A DNA stretch of 64,000 nt from Bacteroidales bacterium (GTDB taxonomy: Bacteria > Bacteroidota > Bacteroidia > Bacteroidales > WCHB1-69). The position numbers were made by a program, and so were the translations under genes. The stretch lies in contig JAFYAW010000037.1 of NCBI GenBank assembly GCA_017540505.1, positions 17,533 to 81,532 of the forward strand, given 5' to 3'. The notes beneath the pieces are model-generated. The model worked only from the letters and a program-made list of their open reading frames with translations, was not told where the DNA came from and did not search any database. This document shows, one piece after another, positions 1 through 9,816 of the stretch; the stretch's first letter is position 1; each line of letters starts with the position of its first letter.

Positions 1-1574
1 TAGCCAATGCAGTGAAAGTAACGTTAGGACCCAAAGGTCGTAACGTCATTATTGACAAGAAATTCGGTGCGCCTCAAATCACGAAGGACGGCGTCACCGT
101 GGCCAAAGAAATCGAGTTGAAAGAAGCCATCGAGAACATGGGTGCGCAGATGGTGAAGGAGGTGGCCTCCAAGACCAACGACCAGGCCGGTGACGGCACC
201 ACGACGGCCACCGTGCTGGCGCAGGCCATCTTCAACACAGGATTGAAGAACGTGACCGCCGGTGCCAACCCGATGGAGCTGAAACGCGGTATCGACAAGG
301 CTGTGGCCACCGTGGTGGATAACCTCAAGAGCCAATCGGTGGAGATCAACGACAGCCACGAGAAAATCGAGCAGGTGGCCACCATCTCCGCCAACAACGA
401 CAACGCTGTGGGCAAGGTCATCGCCGAAGCCATGCAGAAAGTGAAGAAAGAGGGCGTGATCACCATCGAGGAAGCCAAGGGCACCGACACCACCGTCAAG
501 ATCGTGGAAGGCATGCAGTTCGACAGAGGCTACATCTCCCCCTACTTCGTTACTGACACCGAGAAGATGGAGGCCGTTTATGACAATCCGTTCATCCTGA
601 TTTACGACAAGAAAATCAGCAACATGAAGGAGTTCCTGCCCATTCTGGAGAAAGTGGTCCAATCCGGCCGTCCGCTGCTCATCATCTCCGAAGATGTTGA
701 CAGTGAGGCTTTAGCCACGCTGGTCGTCAACCGTCTGCGTGGTGGTCTGAAGATCGTGGCCGTCAAGGCTCCGGGCTTCGGCGACAGACGTAAAGAGATG
801 CTGGAAGACATCGCCATCCTGACGGGCGGCACGGTGATTTCTGAGGAGAAGGGCTTCAAGTTGGAAGATGCTGACATTGCCATGCTGGGTACTGCCGAGA
901 AGATCACGGTGGACAAGGAGAACACGACCATCGTGAGCGGCAAGGGCGACAAGAACGCCATCGAAGGCCGTATCGGCATGATCAAGGCCCAGATTGAGAA
1001 GACCACCTCCGACTACGACCGTGAGAAGTTGCAGGAGCGTTTGGCCAAGCTGGCCGGCGGCGTGGCCGTCATCTACGTGGGTGCCGCTTCCGAAGTGGAG
1101 ATGAAGGAGAAGAAGGACCGTTACGACGACGCTTTGCACGCCACCCGTGCCGCCATCGAAGAGGGCATCATCCCGGGCGGTGGTGTGGCCTACATCCGCT
1201 CCATCAGCAGCCTGAAGAACCTCAAGGGCGAGAACGAAGACCAGAAGATTGGTATCGACATCGTGCGCAGAGCATTGGAAGAGCCGTTGCGTCAGATTGC
1301 CGCCAACGCCGGCAAGGAGGGTTCCGTCATCGTGAACGCCATCGCCAAGGGCAAGGGCGACTACGGTTACAACGCCCGCACCGACCAGTTCGTGAACATG
1401 ATCGAGGCTGGTGTCATCGACCCGACCAAAGTGGCACGTGTGGCCTTGGAGAACGCCGCTTCCATCGCCGGCATGTTGCTGACCACCGAATGTGTGCTGG
1501 CCGAAATCAAGGAAGAGACGCCTGCCGTACCTATGGGCGGCGGCATGAACCCGGGCATGGGCGGCATGTACTAG
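1..1574 (+). CDS. groL: GroEL chaperonin (60 kDa), 5' end cut by window edge
   Basis: ATP-driven cytosolic folding chamber subunit. The reading frame is open from base 3 and begins inside the conserved segment [15 protein letters not shown], so about 23 N-terminal residues and the start codon lie outside the window. The nucleotide-binding signature [11 protein letters not shown] and the glycine/methionine-rich tail ending [10 protein letters not shown] are both present, and the stop is at 1572-1574. Length and sequence are ordinary for the family. groES would be expected just upstream, outside the window. A strong terminator follows within 50 bases. The GTG at 12 is an internal valine codon and not a start. 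Confidence 0.98.
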   Translation, partial: ANAVKVTLGPKGRNVIIDKKFGAPQITKDGVTVAKEIELKEAIENMGAQMVKEVASKTNDQAGDGTTTATVLAQAIFNTGLKNVTAGANPMELKRGIDKAVATVVDNLKSQSVEINDSHEKIEQVATISANNDNAVGKVIAEAMQKVKKEGVITIEEAKGTDTTVKIVEGMQFDRGYISPYFVTDTEKMEAVYDNPFILIYDKKISNMKEFLPILEKVVQSGRPLLIISEDVDSEALATLVVNRLRGGLKIVAVKAPGFGDRRKEMLEDIAILTGGTVISEEKGFKLEDADIAMLGTAEKITVDKENTTIVSGKGDKNAIEGRIGMIKAQIEKTTSDYDREKLQERLAKLAGGVAVIYVGAASEVEMKEKKDRYDDALHATRAAIEEGIIPGGGVAYIRSISSLKNLKGENEDQKIGIDIVRRALEEPLRQIAANAGKEGSVIVNAIAKGKGDYGYNARTDQFVNMIEAGVIDPTKVARVALENAASIAGMLLTTECVLAEIKEETPAVPMGGGMNPGMGGMY

Positions 1575-1619
1575 AAATTGAGGGGCTAACTCCCCATACT
1601 TGCTTTATTATCATTCGTC

Positions 1620-1658
1620 AGAGAGGCGGCCCGCATGCGGGCCGCCTCTCTCTTTTTT
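1620..1658. terminator. Strong intrinsic terminator after groEL
   Basis: A perfect 32-bp palindrome (1620-1651, GC-rich core GCGGCCCGCATGCGGGCCGC) is followed by six T at 1653-1658. It ends groEL transcription on the plus strand. It sits between convergent genes, but the minus-strand side has no matching T-tract. Confidence 0.93.
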
Positions 1659-1700
1659 GCGGAAAGTAAAAAACGTCATTCTCCGTTTCCCAGCACTCCC

Positions 1701-4511
1701 CTATCTCTTCAACAAGCGGAGTACCGCACGCCGGCCATCTATGGTTTCGAGGCGGAGCACATACACGCCGGCAGCCTGATCCGAAAGGTCAATCAGGTCC
1801 GTATCCGCATTGAGTGTCTGCTGCTGGCGCATACGGCCCAACACGTCGTACACGCGCACAGTGGCACCTGCAAGTGCCTCCCCGCGCACACGACAAATCC
1901 CATCCGTAGGATTCGGATAAACCTGAAAGACAAGGGACTCGAATATAGGATCCACCCCGACCGTCAATGTGAGATGCAACGTCACCACACTGTCACAGCC
2001 GTTTCCAGCGGTATAATGGTGCGTATAGTCGCCGCTGGCGGTCAGCAAATCCCCATCCCACTCATACTCCGACAGCTCCACCAACTCAAACTCCGTGTGG
2101 AAAGTAGGCAACACCGACAAGTTCAACTGTCTTATCAATATTGTATCATAATAAGTGGAATAGACCGTATCAACATACAGGCCGGCAACACTCAAAGCAG
2201 AACCGTACCAGTTATACGGCAGCTGGTTGGCGCAGACGGAATCCTCCTGATATGCAACTAAGGTAACCACTTCGGGAACCACGACCGAGTCCGTTACAGA
2301 AGCCTCACACTGGTTTCCGTAAACCGCCGTCAGCGTGTACTGGTGCTGTCCAGGCGTTATAACAACCGAGGAATAGTCCGTAGCCGTAGCCGGCAAAACA
2401 GTTATCAAACTATTATCATACAACAATTTATAATAAGATACCGGACTTGGAATTTCTGTCAGATGGGCTTTCACCAAAAAATTCCTCGAACTGCCGAACA
2501 GCTTCCAAGTCACAGACCCGGAAGAATAGTGCCGGCCCACCACGTCACCCTTTTCAGGCACATAACGGGCGATGGTACCCGTAGGCATGGCATAGTACCC
2601 GCTGTCAACCGAAATCTTATACCCTATCCACAACTCCTGCGCCGCATCCACCAAAACAGGCGTATTCAATGCCACAGTACACCACTGGTTGTGGGTAAGG
2701 GCGGACAACGGAATGGATTGATTCACCACCATCTGGCCAGGTATAGGGATCCCGTTTTCAAACGAACCACCCTGATACACCACCACATGGCAATCGTTGA
2801 TACCGTTTTTCGCATAAAAAGAGACTCCCGTCAACCACTGGCCATGCTTGGCCACCAGATCCGTATCGCAGTATCGGTGCAACATGGTGACGGTATAGTT
2901 GGGGCTATAACGGTACGAGGTGGAAGATATGGAATCCCACGACATCGTTGCGTGAGATGAAGAGGAGCCTGCCTGCGGAGCATCCCAATGCAAATCCACC
3001 ACAGGCCGATGGTAGGTGACCGTCATATTGCGCGGAGGATTGCAAGTCTGCACATACGACATGCCCGTCAATGAAAGCACATCCACAGCGGAATCCGCCA
3101 TCACCGAAAGCGTGCCATGCTCCACCTGTTGGGTACCCGATGACAAAAAGCGCACATAAAGAACGCCTCCTGCAGATGGCATGGTGGTAACGCTCTGGAA
3201 GTTCACCGAATCGGTGCTGACCTGGAAATTGCCTGTGGTCTGCACCTGCAGGGGATTTGAAACATTGGCCGTGCGGATGCGCATCGACTGCGCCTCACTG
3301 ACCGTGCCCGCCTCCGTGAGGAAAGAGAAGTGCTTTTTATTCTCATAAAGTCTCTCCTTATTGGCATACAATCCGAAAATAGCTCCGTGACTGGAGTTGA
3401 AATCGTGGGTGCCGGGGAGCAGGCTGCTGAGCAGATAATAGCCATTATAACTGCCACTCCATCCCCAATTGAAATGGAAATAGTCCATATCGTCATACCC
3501 GTCGCACACGAATGCATGACCACCCGAGCCGGAACCTCTATAAGGGATGGGGCGCAGTTGGTCCAACTCCTGCTTCAGACGCTGTACCCATGTGCTGCTG
3601 TAATTGTTGCGCGAGAGGTACTGGCTGGCTGAATAGCGGAAATACTGCTGCATGACGGTTGGCACGTATGAGGTGTGGGCACTGCTGCCGTCGGCGCCGT
3701 AGGACATGTTCACGGCCACGCCGCAATGCAGCAGCAGCGTGGTCACGGCGTTCTTCTCGGCGGTGGAAGAGGATGATGTCAACTTCTCCGGCATCAGTCT
3801 ATAGTCGTACACGGCGGCCCCGAAATTGGCATACATCGTATCCGGGCACAGTGTGTCGTTGTTGACGTAGGTGTTCGAACCAACCCCCTGTGTGGGATAT
3901 TCCCAGTAGCGCATAACCTGTCCCATCATGGTGGCCACACATCCGGCGTAGGCATGTCCTCCCGGACCACCGGACACCGCCGGACAAAGGGCATTGTAGG
4001 GCGAGTTCTGGTCCCAACGGGTGGAGAGCAGCGGCCCGACGACCGCCTGGTTACGGGATATTGGATGATATGTGCCGCGGACCATCGACTGCCATTTCTC
4101 CGCCATACGGACATCCTGCGTATAATTTGTCCGCACAGCATATTGCAACTCTTCCGCATAGCCCTCCAAAAAGGCACGCATATTGTCGGGAACATTCGCC
4201 GCATCATAATCACCCTCTACGGAATAGCCTAAGACAGGCTCCATCCGGTCGTCGGCACTCACGATGACAAAGCCCGGGTGGAAATCATACACATAGAAGA
4301 CAGCCAGCGGGTGGGTAGAAGCATTCCCATGGCGTGTCTCCACGTGACGCAACTCGGCGGTCGGATGCTGTCCGGCTCGGGACGGGTTTCGGAGCCCGAA
4401 GAAATGACAAGCCACGCTTCGGGCCACCGACGTGTCCACTGGCGCGGCATTGAGAGCAGTCAACCCGCACATCATCCAAATAAAAGAGAAAAACAGCAGT
4501 CTCTTCTTCAT
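1701..4511 (-). CDS. Secreted C10-family cysteine peptidase with T9SS sorting domain
   Basis: A 936-residue secreted protease of the streptopain (SpeB) family. An N-terminal signal peptide starts MKKRLLFFSF. The proposed start, ATG at 4511, lies 13 bases after the upstream stop; the longer frame up to 4553 would overlap the upstream gene. A propeptide precedes the catalytic Cys at about residue 191 (AYAGCVATMMGQ). The catalytic His is at about 332 (GSGGHAFVCDGYD), followed by the family's FNWGWSGSYNGYY region. Beta-sandwich domains follow, and the last 80 or so residues (FQVYPNPTDG ... VLRLLKR) are a type A sorting domain for type IX secretion. It is last in a run after lepA and a nuclease gene. 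Function by family; substrate unknown. Confidence 0.92.
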   Translation of the reverse strand: MKKRLLFFSFIWMMCGLTALNAAPVDTSVARSVACHFFGLRNPSRAGQHPTAELRHVETRHGNASTHPLAVFYVYDFHPGFVIVSADDRMEPVLGYSVEGDYDAANVPDNMRAFLEGYAEELQYAVRTNYTQDVRMAEKWQSMVRGTYHPISRNQAVVGPLLSTRWDQNSPYNALCPAVSGGPGGHAYAGCVATMMGQVMRYWEYPTQGVGSNTYVNNDTLCPDTMYANFGAAVYDYRLMPEKLTSSSSTAEKNAVTTLLLHCGVAVNMSYGADGSSAHTSYVPTVMQQYFRYSASQYLSRNNYSSTWVQRLKQELDQLRPIPYRGSGSGGHAFVCDGYDDMDYFHFNWGWSGSYNGYYLLSSLLPGTHDFNSSHGAIFGLYANKERLYENKKHFSFLTEAGTVSEAQSMRIRTANVSNPLQVQTTGNFQVSTDSVNFQSVTTMPSAGGVLYVRFLSSGTQQVEHGTLSVMADSAVDVLSLTGMSYVQTCNPPRNMTVTYHRPVVDLHWDAPQAGSSSSHATMSWDSISSTSYRYSPNYTVTMLHRYCDTDLVAKHGQWLTGVSFYAKNGINDCHVVVYQGGSFENGIPIPGQMVVNQSIPLSALTHNQWCTVALNTPVLVDAAQELWIGYKISVDSGYYAMPTGTIARYVPEKGDVVGRHYSSGSVTWKLFGSSRNFLVKAHLTEIPSPVSYYKLLYDNSLITVLPATATDYSSVVITPGQHQYTLTAVYGNQCEASVTDSVVVPEVVTLVAYQEDSVCANQLPYNWYGSALSVAGLYVDTVYSTYYDTILIRQLNLSVLPTFHTEFELVELSEYEWDGDLLTASGDYTHHYTAGNGCDSVVTLHLTLTVGVDPIFESLVFQVYPNPTDGICRVRGEALAGATVRVYDVLGRMRQQQTLNADTDLIDLSDQAAGVYVLRLETIDGRRAVLRLLKR

Positions 4512-4524
4512 ATCCATTACTATA

Positions 4525-7392
4525 TTATCTATTACAAATATGCTTATAATCACAATAAAGGCACCGTTTCGGATCCGAAGCCTGCGTAAAAGGCTGCTTG
4601 GAATCCATTACCTTGGCCAACACCGCCGTCAAGGCCGTTTCTAGCTGCTGCAAGGTGTCTTCCGTCAGCAAAGGATCCAAAGCTACAAGCTTTTTCCCAT
4701 CCCGCGTGGCACACACCTCCGCTTTATGCAGACAATCCTCATGCCGGTTCGCATCGCGGATGCTGATGATGCCACACTGCAGACGATTCCTGTCGGGAAC
4801 TTTATTCAAAACCTCATGATCCGAATGGCGGCACAACATCGCATAAAATGCCAACTGCACAAACTGCGCATAGTCCGGATTTTTGAAATCATCCTCCAGC
4901 TCATTCAACGCCACCTTCAACTTGTCCTCATGCACCTTGCCCGTTTTATAATCCAAAATCACCAATTGTCCATCCTCCATCTGCAGGCGGTCAATCGTGC
5001 CTTTCAATATCAAAGAGGGACCTTCGGGAGCCAATGGCAGCGAAAATGAGAGTTTCAACTCATTACCCAGAATGGATATCTTCGTTTTCGTCCATTGCTC
5101 TTTGGCCATCTTCAGATAATTGACCACATCATTACGAATCATCTGAGCAGCCAGATACACCCGTCCATGCTCCAAATCTTTTTCCTTGAAACGAAGCTTG
5201 TACATATTCCTGAACTTCTCATCCTCCACCAGCAGATGCCGTATCTGCACATCCACCTCCTGTATAGCCTTGTCAAAAAACTCCGAAGCATGTTCAGGCT
5301 CGTCTTTTATTTTATTGAAAACATCCTCAAACAGCCTATGGACCACCGATCCGATAAGATTGCTCTCCATCCGGTTGGTAAAGATATCCGTACGCTGGAT
5401 ATTGCACAAGTGCTTAAGATAAAACTGCAACGGGCAGTTAATGAACACATTCAAGGCGGATGCTGAAAATTGGAATTGAGCCAATGTGTCCATGATCGGC
5501 TTATCCTTCTGCACCACGATGGTTTCCGGCTCCGACAGATGGAGGGGCAACGCCACGGACGGGTATTCCAACTGGATGTTGTCAAGATGCTGTTCGCGCA
5601 CCTCAAACTCCAACTGGCTAATAAAACGGCTCTTCTCCGACAGGCTGTCTCCATTCTGATCGTACACCAGCACCACATTCTCCGCCCGTTGGAGCAGCCT
5701 GAAAAAGTGGTAAGCGTACACCTGATCCTTGTACAGATAATTCTCCAGCGATTCACCGGCAAATTTGAAATCAAAGGGTATCAGCGAGTTGAAACTGATG
5801 CCCGCCGGCAGCACACCCTCATTGACGGAGAGCATGATGACGTTTTTGAAATCCAGCGTTCGTGTTTCCAGAAGCCCCATCACCTGCAGACCTTTGGTGG
5901 CATCGCCGCGAAGAGCCAACGTGAGGGCCTCCGCCTGCTGGTGGATGGCGAAGCGTACAAGGTGGAACGGCAAGGGCGCAACACCGGCCAATGGAGCCAG
6001 CAAACTCCCCACCTGTCGCAGACAGTCCAACAGCAAACCGGTCATAGCGCGGTCACGAGGATGGTCGGTTCTATAAAGTATCCATTCAAAATAGTCAATC
6101 AGTGCGGGCAGCACCCCCGACTCGTCCGCCGTGAACGACGGAAGCAGCCCCTCGCGGAACTCCCCGACAGGATACAACGCCGTATGCTGATAATTCTCCA
6201 AATTCTCCATCATCTGCTGGTATTCCGTCTCATCATCAAACAGATAACGCTGCACACAGACATTCCGGAACACGGCGGCCACATCCGCATAATGCCATAC
6301 CATCTGCCCGCCGTTCTGCATCATATAGCGCCTGCTGGTCTGGTACGCGACCAGCAGGTTCTCCATGAGCGCGTACACCGGTGTGGCCGATAGCGGGTAA
6401 CCCATCGTCACGTTGGCCTCCGACATATCGTATGTTGTCAACAGAGGAAGCAGCAGGGATTCATCGGCCAACACCAAAGCCGTGTTGTCCAGATTTCCCT
6501 GTTCCGCTTTGATCTGCTCCAAAAACTCCACCGCACAATACAACTGGTTCATGGTCTGGTCGGCCCCCACAATGCGGACACGTTTCGGCTGGTCGGCAAA
6601 ATGGCTATGCGTGAACAGGATTTTCTCTTTGGGCAAATCCAGCTTCTCACATATCTTGCTTAAAAAATGGGCCGTAGTGAAACGGGATTCCCTATTGAAA
6701 TCACAATAGAATGAGTCCACATCGAAATAGAAGCGGGTATCGAAATGCTCTTTCACATAGTGCACAATCTTCAATTCGGAAGGGGTAAGCACATGGAACC
6801 CGGCAAAGACATAGTGTTTATGTGTCAGTCGCTCCCTATACGCATCCATTTTCTCGGCGCAGTTGCGGTAGATAAGGCCGTCGTAGCCAACGCCCTCCCC
6901 TACCAGCTGCTGCCGGAATTGTACGTAGAGGTCGGCAAGCATATTGTACAGGTCCATCTTTTCCTGTTGCCCGGCACTCACATCATCCTGTCCGAAAGGA
7001 ATCTCAAAGGTCTTGGCCGCGGCCAGATCGCGGAACAGGCTCTGCCCGTCCTCCATCTGCATGTCAATCTCGGAGATGTCCTTCAGGAACGAGGGGGCCC
7101 ACGTCTGGATATCGTCAAAGTCCACCGGCACCTCGGGGCGCATCTGCCGATAGCAGACAAACAGCTTCACCCACAGCTCCATCTTACTGATTTTCTGCAG
7201 GGGGCTCAACTCGCCGACAAATTCGTCGATGGAACAGACCTTGGGAGAGAAAACCGGATGACCAGCCTCTTCGGCCAGCGTCTTCAACAGCATACGCTGG
7301 GCACGCCGATTGGGCAGCACAAAGAGAGTGTCCTCCAACGGAATGCCGAAAGCCAGGACATGTTGCGACAGCTCAGTGAGAAAACTAATCAT
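4525..7392 (-). CDS. PD-(D/E)XK nuclease, AddB-like helicase/nuclease subunit
   Basis: A 955-residue protein resembling the AddB half of AddAB-type recombination nucleases. The N terminus has a degenerate P-loop region (LFVLPNRRAQRMLLKTL), the middle is an inactive helicase-like core, and the C terminus carries a RecB-type nuclease (GTIDRLQ then VILDYKTGK). A late cysteine pair (CLYCDYKHIC) suggests the iron-sulfur cluster typical of AddB-like nucleases. It presumably works in double-strand-break processing with a UvrD-type AddA partner, which is not in this window. It follows lepA by 48 bases. The family is well recognised in Bacteroidota, usually unnamed. Confidence 0.88.
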   Translation of the reverse strand: MISFLTELSQHVLAFGIPLEDTLFVLPNRRAQRMLLKTLAEEAGHPVFSPKVCSIDEFVGELSPLQKISKMELWVKLFVCYRQMRPEVPVDFDDIQTWAPSFLKDISEIDMQMEDGQSLFRDLAAAKTFEIPFGQDDVSAGQQEKMDLYNMLADLYVQFRQQLVGEGVGYDGLIYRNCAEKMDAYRERLTHKHYVFAGFHVLTPSELKIVHYVKEHFDTRFYFDVDSFYCDFNRESRFTTAHFLSKICEKLDLPKEKILFTHSHFADQPKRVRIVGADQTMNQLYCAVEFLEQIKAEQGNLDNTALVLADESLLLPLLTTYDMSEANVTMGYPLSATPVYALMENLLVAYQTSRRYMMQNGGQMVWHYADVAAVFRNVCVQRYLFDDETEYQQMMENLENYQHTALYPVGEFREGLLPSFTADESGVLPALIDYFEWILYRTDHPRDRAMTGLLLDCLRQVGSLLAPLAGVAPLPFHLVRFAIHQQAEALTLALRGDATKGLQVMGLLETRTLDFKNVIMLSVNEGVLPAGISFNSLIPFDFKFAGESLENYLYKDQVYAYHFFRLLQRAENVVLVYDQNGDSLSEKSRFISQLEFEVREQHLDNIQLEYPSVALPLHLSEPETIVVQKDKPIMDTLAQFQFSASALNVFINCPLQFYLKHLCNIQRTDIFTNRMESNLIGSVVHRLFEDVFNKIKDEPEHASEFFDKAIQEVDVQIRHLLVEDEKFRNMYKLRFKEKDLEHGRVYLAAQMIRNDVVNYLKMAKEQWTKTKISILGNELKLSFSLPLAPEGPSLILKGTIDRLQMEDGQLVILDYKTGKVHEDKLKVALNELEDDFKNPDYAQFVQLAFYAMLCRHSDHEVLNKVPDRNRLQCGIISIRDANRHEDCLHKAEVCATRDGKKLVALDPLLTEDTLQQLETALTAVLAKVMDSKQPFTQASDPKRCLYCDYKHICNR

Positions 7393-7440
7393 CGTGCAAA
7401 GGAGTTTGAATCGGTGCGTACGACATTCCCGGAGGTATCG

Positions 7441-9228
7441 TTAATCCAGTTTCAGGACGGCGAGGAATGCCGACTGCGGCACCTGCACATTTCCAATCTG
7501 ACGCATACGCTTCTTACCGCGCTTCTGTTTTTCAAGCAGCTTGCGCTTACGGGTGATATCGCCACCGTAGCACTTGGCCGTCACGTCCTTACGGACGGCC
7601 TTCACCGTCTCGCGGGCAATGATCTTAGAGCCGATGGCCGCCTGGATGGCTATGTCGAACTGCTGGCGCGGGATGAGCTCCTTCAGCTTCTCGCAGATGC
7701 GACGGCCGAACGAATACGCGTTATCGGAGTGGATGAGGGCAGAGAGCGCATCCACGGAGTCGCCGTTCAGCAGAATGTCAAGTTTCACCAGACTAGCCGG
7801 CTTGAAGTCCGTGATATGATAGTCGAAAGAGGCATAACCTTTGGAAATGCTCTTCAGTTTGTCGTAAAAGTCGAAAACGATTTCACCCAACGGCATATCG
7901 AAGGTGAGCTCTATACGGTTGGCGGCCACATACATCTGGTTGACGAGCGAGCCGCGCTTGTCGATACAGAGCTTCATGATGGAGCCGATGTAATCATCCT
8001 TGGAGATGATCTGGGCACGGATGTAGGGTTCCTCCACATGGTCAATCTCCGTGGGGGCCGGCATTCCCGACGGGTTGTAAACATCGAGCCACTGTTTCTT
8101 GGTGGTCAGCACCTTGTAGGAGACGTTCGGCACGGTGGCGATCACGTCCTGGTCGAACTCGCGGTCGAGGCGTTCCTCCACAATCTCCATGTGGAGCAGG
8201 CCGAGGAATCCGCAGCGGAAGCCGAAGCCGAGGGCGGCTGACGATTCCGGCTCGAAAGTCAGGGAGGCATCGTTGAGTTTCAGTTTCTCCAACGAGGCGC
8301 GCAGCTCCTCATACTGGTCAGCCTCTGTGGGGTAGATGCCGGCGAAGAGCATCGGCTTCACCTCCTGGAACCCCTCGATGGCCGTCTCGCATGGGCGCGC
8401 CACATGGGTGATGGTGTCGCCCACCTTCACCTCCGAGGATGTCTTGATGCCCGTGATCAGATAACCCACGTCGCCGGCGGAGAGTACGTCCTTCGGCACA
8501 CGGTCCATCTTCAGAATGCCGATCTCATCCGCATCATACTCTTTCTTGGTGGCGAAGAACTTCACCATATCATGCGCATGAACCGTGCCGTTGAAGATAC
8601 GGAAATAGGCGATGATGCCGCGGAAGGAGTTGAACACAGAGTCGAAGATGAGGGCTTGCAGCGGCGCATCGGGGTCGCCTTTCGGGGCGGGAATGCGCTC
8701 AATGATGGCCTGCAGGATCTCCTCCACGCCCTGGCCGGTCTTGCCCGAGGCTTCAATGATGTCGGACTCGTCGCAGCCGAGCAGGTCCATAATCTGATCC
8801 TTCACCTCTAAGGGCATGGCGGCGGGCATATCCATCTTGTTGAGTACGGGAATGATTTCCAAGTCGTTATCAATAGCCTGGTAGAGGTTGGAAATGGTCT
8901 GTGCCTGTACGCCCTGGGTGGCGTCCACCAGCAGCAGCGCGCCCTCGCACGCGGCGATGGAGCGCGACACCTCGTAGGAGAAGTCCACGTGACCCGGCGT
9001 GTCGATGAGGTTCAGAATATATTTCTCCCCGTTATACACATATTCCATCTGGATAGCGTGGCTCTTGATGGTGATACCGCGCTCGCGCTCCAGATCCATG
9101 TCGTCGAGCACCTGATTCTGGAACTCGCGGTCGTTGACGGTCTTAGTATATTGGAGAAGCCTGTCGGCCAACGTGCTCTTGCCGTGGTCGATATGGGCGA
9201 TAATGCAGAAATTTCGGATATGTTTCAT
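7441..9228 (-). CDS. lepA: Elongation factor 4 (LepA), ribosome back-translocase GTPase
   Basis: A translational GTPase that acts on stalled or improperly translocated ribosomes and in 30S biogenesis. It is 595 residues, normal for LepA. The start is set at ATG 9228 ([19 protein letters not shown]), which keeps the G1 motif AHIDHGKST at the usual distance; six upstream codons in frame would read into the promoter. G3 (DTPGHVDF), G4 (NKMD) and the LepA C-terminal domain ([21 protein letters not shown]) are visible. A -7 box lies 8-15 bases upstream of the start. It shares a divergent promoter region with the DUF456 gene. Confidence 0.98.
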   Translation of the reverse strand: MKHIRNFCIIAHIDHGKSTLADRLLQYTKTVNDREFQNQVLDDMDLERERGITIKSHAIQMEYVYNGEKYILNLIDTPGHVDFSYEVSRSIAACEGALLLVDATQGVQAQTISNLYQAIDNDLEIIPVLNKMDMPAAMPLEVKDQIMDLLGCDESDIIEASGKTGQGVEEILQAIIERIPAPKGDPDAPLQALIFDSVFNSFRGIIAYFRIFNGTVHAHDMVKFFATKKEYDADEIGILKMDRVPKDVLSAGDVGYLITGIKTSSEVKVGDTITHVARPCETAIEGFQEVKPMLFAGIYPTEADQYEELRASLEKLKLNDASLTFEPESSAALGFGFRCGFLGLLHMEIVEERLDREFDQDVIATVPNVSYKVLTTKKQWLDVYNPSGMPAPTEIDHVEEPYIRAQIISKDDYIGSIMKLCIDKRGSLVNQMYVAANRIELTFDMPLGEIVFDFYDKLKSISKGYASFDYHITDFKPASLVKLDILLNGDSVDALSALIHSDNAYSFGRRICEKLKELIPRQQFDIAIQAAIGSKIIARETVKAVRKDVTAKCYGGDITRKRKLLEKQKRGKKRMRQIGNVQVPQSAFLAVLKLD

Positions 9229-9235
9229 AAGGCGG

Positions 9236-9243
9236 CAAAGATA
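9236..9243 (-). promoter_or_regulatory. -7 box for lepA
   Basis: TATCTTTG on the minus strand matches the Bacteroidota consensus TAnnTTTG. It lies just upstream of lepA and back-to-back with the DUF456 box. Confidence 0.75.
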
Positions 9244-9255
9244 CAAAAAAAAGAA

Positions 9256-9263
9256 TATTTTTG
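9256..9263 (+). promoter_or_regulatory. -7 box for DUF456 gene
   Basis: TATTTTTG (TAnnTTTG consensus) lies 48 bases before the ATG at 9311. It is divergent from the lepA box with 12 bases between them. Confidence 0.7.
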
Positions 9264-9310
9264 CAGCGGTTATTGATTGTAACCCTTGTTTTCATGCGAA
9301 ATATACTGAA

Positions 9311-9799
9311 ATGGACATCTTTCTGATCATCACGGGAGCTCTTTGTCTGCTGGCAGGCCTGGTGGGATGCATTCTGCCCATACTGCCCGGGGTGCCGCTG
9401 GCATACGTCGGGATATGGCTTCTCCACGCCACCGGCAAGGTCCAGTTCAGCTGGAAATTCCTTATTATCTGGGGCATTGTGACCGCCGTGGTACAAATCC
9501 TCGATGCGGTGGTCCCGGTATGGGGTACGAAGGTGATGGGTGGCTCGAAAGCGGGCGTATGGGGCAGCACCATCGGGTTGGTGGCCGGGCTCTTCTTCGG
9601 GCCCTGGGGCATTGTGCTCGGTCCATTTGTCGGTGCCGTCGCGGGAGAGATGCTGGCCCACTGGACCGAAGAGGGCATGTCGCTGGGCCAGGCCCTGAAA
9701 GCCGGCTCGGGGGCTTTTGTCGGCCTGATGACCGGCACCGTCCTGAAGCTGGTCTGCGTGGGGCTGATGGCCTACTATTTCGTGGCGGCCATCGTGTGA
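9311..9799 (+). CDS. DUF456 family membrane protein
   Basis: A 162-residue hydrophobic protein with about four to five membrane segments and glycine-rich helices (GCILPILPGVPLAYVG, GLFFGPWGIVLGPFVGAVAGE), the pattern of the DUF456 family. Function is unknown. The start is ATG 9311, because the frame upstream is only the lepA promoter region. It converges on gatD, with 17 bases between the stops; a hairpin spanning both stops (9796-9828) could slow readthrough but lacks a clear T-tract. Confidence 0.85.
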   Translation: MDIFLIITGALCLLAGLVGCILPILPGVPLAYVGIWLLHATGKVQFSWKFLIIWGIVTAVVQILDAVVPVWGTKVMGGSKAGVWGSTIGLVAGLFFGPWGIVLGPFVGAVAGEMLAHWTEEGMSLGQALKAGSGAFVGLMTGTVLKLVCVGLMAYYFVAAIV

Positions 9800-9816
9800 G
9801 GGAAAGGGAGGAAAAA

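Noticed and set aside
24-662. Long open frame on the minus strand opposite groEL
   Set aside because: It mirrors the codon structure of groEL, has low-complexity His/Val/Gly composition and no promoter. The same holds for antisense frames over lepA, gatD, tsf and the macroglobulin.
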